NCBI GenBank assembly: GCA_947174375.1
Contig: CAMWIS010000058.1
Span: 1-9,192 of the forward strand
Direction: 5' to 3'
DNA length: 9,192 bases
Source: an uncultured Bacteroidales bacterium
Lineage (GTDB): Bacteria > Bacteroidota > Bacteroidia > Bacteroidales > P3
Shown: positions 6,202 to 9,192 of the stretch, piece by piece
Position numbering within the stretch: position 1 is the first letter of the stretch
Layout of the letters: each line of letters starts with the position of its first letter
Translations under genes and position numbers: made by a program
Notes under the pieces: model-generated
Told to the model about the DNA's origin: nothing
What the model saw: only the letters and a program-made list of their open reading frames with translations
Databases searched by the model: none

Positions 6202-7221
6202 ATGAGCGAAATCGATTGGAAAAACCTGCCTTTCGGTTATTTCAAAACCGATTACAATGTCCGCGCTTACTACAAGGACGGCAAATGGAGCGATCTGGAA
6301 GTAAGCCAGGACGAGTATCTCAACATCCATATGGCGGCCACGTGTCTGCACTATGGTCAGGAAGCGTTCGAAGGCATGAAGGCGTTCCGCGGTAAAGACG
6401 GCAAAATCCGTATGTTCCGTCCGGACGAAAACGCCAAACGTCTGTTGCTTTCCGCCAACGGTGTCATGATGCAGCCGGTACCCACCGACCTGTTTATCGA
6501 AGCCTGCAAGAAAGTGGTTAAGCTGAACGAGAAATTCGTGCCGCCTTACGGTACGGGCGCTTCGTTCTACATCCGTCCGCTGTTGATCGGTACGGGTGCC
6601 GAAGTGGGTGTCAAGCCGGCCAAGGAATACACGTTCGTCGTATTCGGCGGCCCCGTAGGCCCTTACTTCAAGGCCGGTTTCAAGCCGGTGCCGATGCAGA
6701 CCGTCAAGGACTTCGACCGTGTGGCCCCGTTGGGTACGGGTCTGTTCAAGGTGGGCGGTAACTACGCCGCTTCGTTGCGTGCCAGCGAACGTGCGCACGA
6801 AGAAGGTTTCTCGACGGTATTGTTCCTCGACGCCAAGGAACACAAATACATCGACGAAGCCGGCCCCGCCAACTTCTTCGCCATCAAGGGCAACAAGTAC
6901 ATCACGCCGGATTCCCACACCATCCTGCGCTCCATCACCAACATGAGCTTGCAGCAGATTGCGTTGGATTTGGGCATGGAAGTGGAAAAACGCCCGATCG
7001 AGGAAGCCGAATTGGCCAGCTTCGACGAAATCGGCGCTTGCGGTACGGCCGCCGTTATTTCGCCCATCAGCAAGATCGTGGACCGCTCGACGGGTCACGA
7101 ATTCGTGGTGAGCAAGGACGGCCAGGTAGGCCCGAAATCCACGGCGTTGTACAAACAGCTACGCGCTATCCAGGAAGGCGAAGTGGAAGATATCCACGGC
7201 TGGAACGTATTTGTGGACTAA
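6202..7221 (+). CDS. ilvE: Branched-chain amino acid aminotransferase
   Basis: This PLP-dependent fold type IV aminotransferase exchanges the amino group between glutamate and the 2-oxo acids of leucine, isoleucine and valine, the last step of their synthesis and the first of their breakdown. The 339-residue product has the type II pattern: LHYGQEAFEGMKAFR (49-63), MFRPDENAKRL (71-81), the PLP lysine K183 in GTGLFKVGGNYA, and DEAGPANFF (218-226). The SLQQIALDLGMEVEKR segment (249-264) precedes the final GTAAVISPI (281-289) that binds the cofactor phosphate. It uses GGT and CGT codons more than neighbouring genes, suggesting high expression. The ATG follows an AT-rich stretch (AAAATATACAACT) with no Shine-Dalgarno sequence. 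It is transcribed alone, with its own promoter, repeat-bearing leader and strong terminator. Confidence 0.95.
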   Translation: MSEIDWKNLPFGYFKTDYNVRAYYKDGKWSDLEVSQDEYLNIHMAATCLHYGQEAFEGMKAFRGKDGKIRMFRPDENAKRLLLSANGVMMQPVPTDLFIEACKKVVKLNEKFVPPYGTGASFYIRPLLIGTGAEVGVKPAKEYTFVVFGGPVGPYFKAGFKPVPMQTVKDFDRVAPLGTGLFKVGGNYAASLRASERAHEEGFSTVLFLDAKEHKYIDEAGPANFFAIKGNKYITPDSHTILRSITNMSLQQIALDLGMEVEKRPIEEAELASFDEIGACGTAAVISPISKIVDRSTGHEFVVSKDGQVGPKSTALYKQLRAIQEGEVEDIHGWNVFVD

Positions 7222-7236
7222 TCATCCCGCATGACA

Positions 7237-7256
7237 GGCATCCCGCTGCGGATGCC
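7237..7256 (+). other. Hairpin without T run after ilvE
   Basis: GGCATCC 7237-7243 pairs perfectly with GGATGCC 7250-7256 around a six-base loop. It lies between the ilvE stop codon and the strong terminator and has no T run of its own. It may protect the transcript 3' end or simply assist termination. Confidence 0.5.
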
Positions 7257-7263
7257 ATAGACG

Positions 7264-7296
7264 AAGGCGGCCCCATCGGGGCCGCCTTTATTTTTA
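7264..7296 (+). terminator. Strong rho-independent terminator of ilvE
   Basis: A perfect 11-pair stem, 7264-7274 with 7278-7288 (GGCGGCCCC core), has a three-base loop and is followed by TATTTTT. On the opposite strand the hairpin is followed by CGTC rather than T, so it serves ilvE and not the convergent gene ending at 7306. Confidence 0.92.
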
Positions 7297-7305
7297 CCCG
7301 GCCTT

Positions 7306-8991
7306 TCAGAACCCGATTCGACGGCGTGTGTTGTTGGAGATACGCTCCAAGCGGCAGTTGTCTTGGATTAATTGTAAGTCCACGCCCGCATGGCCGGAGA
7401 GGATGGCGTTGACGGTGTGCTTGCGGACGATGTTCTCGATTTCGCCACCTGAAAGGTCGAACTCGGCGGAAAGCGTATGCGCGTCTTCATGGCTCAATCC
7501 GGGCAGCATGGTTTGCCAGATTTGTGCACGGGCTTCGTCGGTCGGTCTCTCGTATTTGACTTTATATAGAAAACGGCGCTCGAACGCCTTGTCAAGGTTG
7601 GCGGTGAGGTTGGTGGTGGCAATCAGGATGCCTTCCAAGGTCTCCATCTCTTGCAGGATGATGTTTTGCAGGGAGTTTTCCATTTTATCGACCGCACGGG
7701 CGGCCCCTTCCTGACGGACGCCGAGCACGGCGTCGGCCTCGTTGAACAGCAGGATAGGGACCAAGGCCGTATCCGAGCAGAGGTTGCGGTAGCTATCAAA
7801 CAACTTCTTGATATTCTTTTCGCTTTCGCCCACCCAGCAACTTTTGATTTTATCCACATCCACGCGCAGGATGTCGCGCCCGGTCTGCCGCGCCAACTGA
7901 TAGACGGTTTCGGTTTTTCCCGTGCCCGGCGCCCCATAGAACAGGCAGCAAAAGCCGGGCCGCATGCCGGCCTCACGTAATCTTGTCTGCACATCATTGA
8001 AACGCTCTTGCGACAGGATGGCGGAGAGTTCTTCAATCTGTTTCTTTTCTGAAGCGTTATAAATCAAATGCTTTTCAGGTAAATCGCCATGCTTTATCAG
8101 GCTTTTTTTCGATTGACCGGTTCGGCAGAGGTTTATTTCAGACAAAACCTCGTCTTTAGCCTTGTCGGTCAGTTTAAAGTGATCCGGGCAAATCATGCCG
8201 GCGTCATTGACATTCTCAATGAAATCGGCCTGAAATAGAGAGGAAGTGTGATTGCGGAGCTCTTTTTTGTACCGGTCGGGGGTGCCTTTATCGTAAAGTT
8301 GATCGGTATCGTGAAAACCTATGTTGTCATCGGCATTCTCTATAAACAGGTGGGCCATGAACACGAAAAGCAATTTGTCGTCTTTGTCGTAAAGTTCCCG
8401 GTTCAACGCTTGGGCGAAATGGGAGTGTCTGATTTTCTTGAGCATGTCAATTACATCCGACTTCAGGTCACCGTAAGTCAGTTCGTCGTCTTCCCGTTCG
8501 TCCATCAAGCGATTGAATTGATTGAAGAAGGATAGTGTGTCGGTCACGGTAACTTCTTCGCGTTGGTAGGGCTTGTTCTTCCTGAGGGCGTCAAGGGCTT
8601 CCTTCGGTACCCGATAGAGCTCGTCGTCCCTGTGGCGGACGCGGATATAATGTAACTTTTCAAGATAATCCATATCGCCCGTCAAGCCGATTAATTTTGT
8701 CGTTCTGCATCCGATATATTCAGCCAAGTCGGAAAGATGTATGCGGTTACGGTTACTATGTTCAACAAAGAGAGCGAGCAGGATAACCTGTTTGTCGGAA
8801 AGTTTTAGTCTTTTGGTGGCATATTGGATATGAGGCGTAGCCTTTTGCATAAAATCCGCGTCGAGATTAGAATCCTCGGCCAATTCGGCGATATATTCGA
8901 AGGCTTCGAGTACGTTGTGCGGTTTGGCTTTGGCGGCGTTCTCCTTTTGTTGGGTTCTGTCCGGTTGGTTTGTGGCATCATGCTTTTTCAT
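7306..8991 (-). CDS. AAA+ ATPase, Vps4-like core with winged-helix-like N-terminal half
   Basis: The 561-residue protein has a single C-terminal AAA+ module. Walker A is GAPGTGKT (353-360). Walker B is LLFNEAD (414-420), with N417 where most relatives have aspartate and E418 retained. Sensor 1 is N461 (IATTN), the arginine fingers are R472 and R473 (FERRF), and the sensor 2 region is SGGEIENI (514-521). The pore-loop-like segment SCWVGESEKNIKKLF (384-398) closely resembles the KWxGESEK loop of Vps4, spastin and katanin, suggesting a ring that threads or remodels a protein. Residues about 63-138 (LSDKQVILLALF to ALDALRKN) and about 205-285 look like two winged-helix domains, which could bind DNA or partners. 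An acidic linker (EREDDE) lies between them. The gene is convergent with ilvE and has its own promoter. Specific function is unknown; similar stand-alone ATPases occur in Bacteroidota and Proteobacteria. Confidence 0.88.
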   Translation of the reverse strand: MKKHDATNQPDRTQQKENAAKAKPHNVLEAFEYIAELAEDSNLDADFMQKATPHIQYATKRLKLSDKQVILLALFVEHSNRNRIHLSDLAEYIGCRTTKLIGLTGDMDYLEKLHYIRVRHRDDELYRVPKEALDALRKNKPYQREEVTVTDTLSFFNQFNRLMDEREDDELTYGDLKSDVIDMLKKIRHSHFAQALNRELYDKDDKLLFVFMAHLFIENADDNIGFHDTDQLYDKGTPDRYKKELRNHTSSLFQADFIENVNDAGMICPDHFKLTDKAKDEVLSEINLCRTGQSKKSLIKHGDLPEKHLIYNASEKKQIEELSAILSQERFNDVQTRLREAGMRPGFCCLFYGAPGTGKTETVYQLARQTGRDILRVDVDKIKSCWVGESEKNIKKLFDSYRNLCSDTALVPILLFNEADAVLGVRQEGAARAVDKMENSLQNIILQEMETLEGILIATTNLTANLDKAFERRFLYKVKYERPTDEARAQIWQTMLPGLSHEDAHTLSAEFDLSGGEIENIVRKHTVNAILSGHAGVDLQLIQDNCRLERISNNTRRRIGF

Positions 8992-9016
8992 AGTCGTATC
9001 CAGTTAAATTACGGGA

Positions 9017-9024
9017 CAAAGTTA
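9017..9024 (-). promoter_or_regulatory. Bacteroidota-type -7 promoter element of the AAA+ ATPase gene
   Basis: Read on the minus strand this is TAACTTTG, identical to the ilvE element. It lies 25 bases upstream of the ATG at 8991, giving a leader of about 20 bases. The nearest minus-strand TTG (9051-9053) is 26 bases away, a little far for a normal -33 element. Confidence 0.7.
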
Positions 9025-9177
9025 CGGTAGTGGTGTCTCATTGGGTGATACAAGTTGAGGGCAGTGGATTTTTTCATAGAAGTCGGTGCGAACGCCTGTA
9101 TCGTGAATTGCGACAGGCTGTGATTTATTTTGCCGTGTTCAAACGTTAAAAAGATATAAACAATAAAATACGACATT
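9025..9177. other. Divergent intergenic region between the AAA+ gene and the right-edge gene
   Basis: These 153 bases separate two outward-facing genes. They contain a hairpin, GCCTGT 9094-9099 with ACAGGC 9113-9118 around a 13-base loop. A weak rightward -7 candidate, TTATTTTG at 9125-9132, has one mismatch to TAnnTTTG. The last 40 bases are AT-rich, as expected of a Bacteroidota leader. No coding sequence is supported here; the minus-strand frame crossing it lacks any recognisable protein character. Confidence 0.45.
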
Positions 9178-9192
9178 ATGAATGCAACCATT
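9178..9192 (+). CDS. Start of a gene cut by the window edge
   Basis: An ATG at 9178 opens a frame reading MNATI to the end of the window. It follows an AT-rich stretch (AACAATAAAATACGACATT) like the one before ilvE. Only five codons are present, so neither the product nor the reality of the gene can be established. Confidence 0.35.

Noticed and set aside
6130..7098. A 322-residue minus-strand frame opposite ilvE.
   Set aside because: It is entirely antisense to a secure aminotransferase gene, with no motif or promoter of its own.
7038..7412. A plus-strand frame running from the end of ilvE through its terminator.
   Set aside because: It overlaps ilvE out of frame, crosses a strong terminator and continues antisense to the AAA+ gene.
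7306..8991. A defence-system role for the AAA+ ATPase.
   Set aside because: No nuclease, toxin, protease, reverse transcriptase or other effector is encoded next to it in the window, so a defence assignment would be speculation.
9009..9191. A 60-residue minus-strand frame upstream of the AAA+ gene.
   Set aside because: It overlaps the promoter of the AAA+ gene and the AT-rich leader of the divergent gene, and has no start context or recognisable sequence.

Overview
The window looks like chromosomal DNA of a GC-rich Bacteroidota species. Genus cannot be fixed from sequence alone, but a gut Bacteroidales such as Alistipes or another Rikenellaceae would fit. The evidence is promoter elements of the Bacteroidota type (TAnnTTTG) ahead of four genes, few Shine-Dalgarno sequences, AT-rich leaders before start codons, and protein types usual in that phylum. 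Most of it is core housekeeping sequence. I see no phage, insertion sequence, CRISPR array or recognisable defence cluster.

Layout from left to right: a tRNA-Asn(GUU) gene with its own terminator; a dihydrouridine synthase (dus) starting just after that terminator; an AT-richer single gene for a secreted, probably outer-membrane beta-barrel protein with its own promoter and a strong terminator; a gene-free stretch of about 250 bases holding a large imperfect inverted repeat; then a tight four-gene operon of rbfA, an FtsX/LolC/E-type permease, cysS and a YugP-type membrane zinc peptidase, with gaps of 8, 2 and 18 bases. Next comes a branched-chain aminotransferase (ilvE) with its own promoter, a leader of about 90 bases carrying a 20-base direct repeat, and a strong terminator. 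On the opposite strand, convergent with ilvE, is a 561-residue AAA+ ATPase with a Vps4-like core and an N-terminal half that looks like tandem winged helices. A divergent gene begins at the right edge and only its first five codons are present.

Functionally, the left and central parts serve translation: tRNA, tRNA modification, 30S maturation and cysteine charging. The permease and zinc peptidase are envelope functions riding in the same operon. The less ordinary items are the repeat-bearing ilvE leader, the nearly leaderless rbfA promoter, the inverted repeat at 2089-2153, and the AAA+ ATPase, which has an unusual Walker B and an abrupt base-composition change at its domain boundary. None of these amounts to a demonstrated new system; they are candidates for checking.
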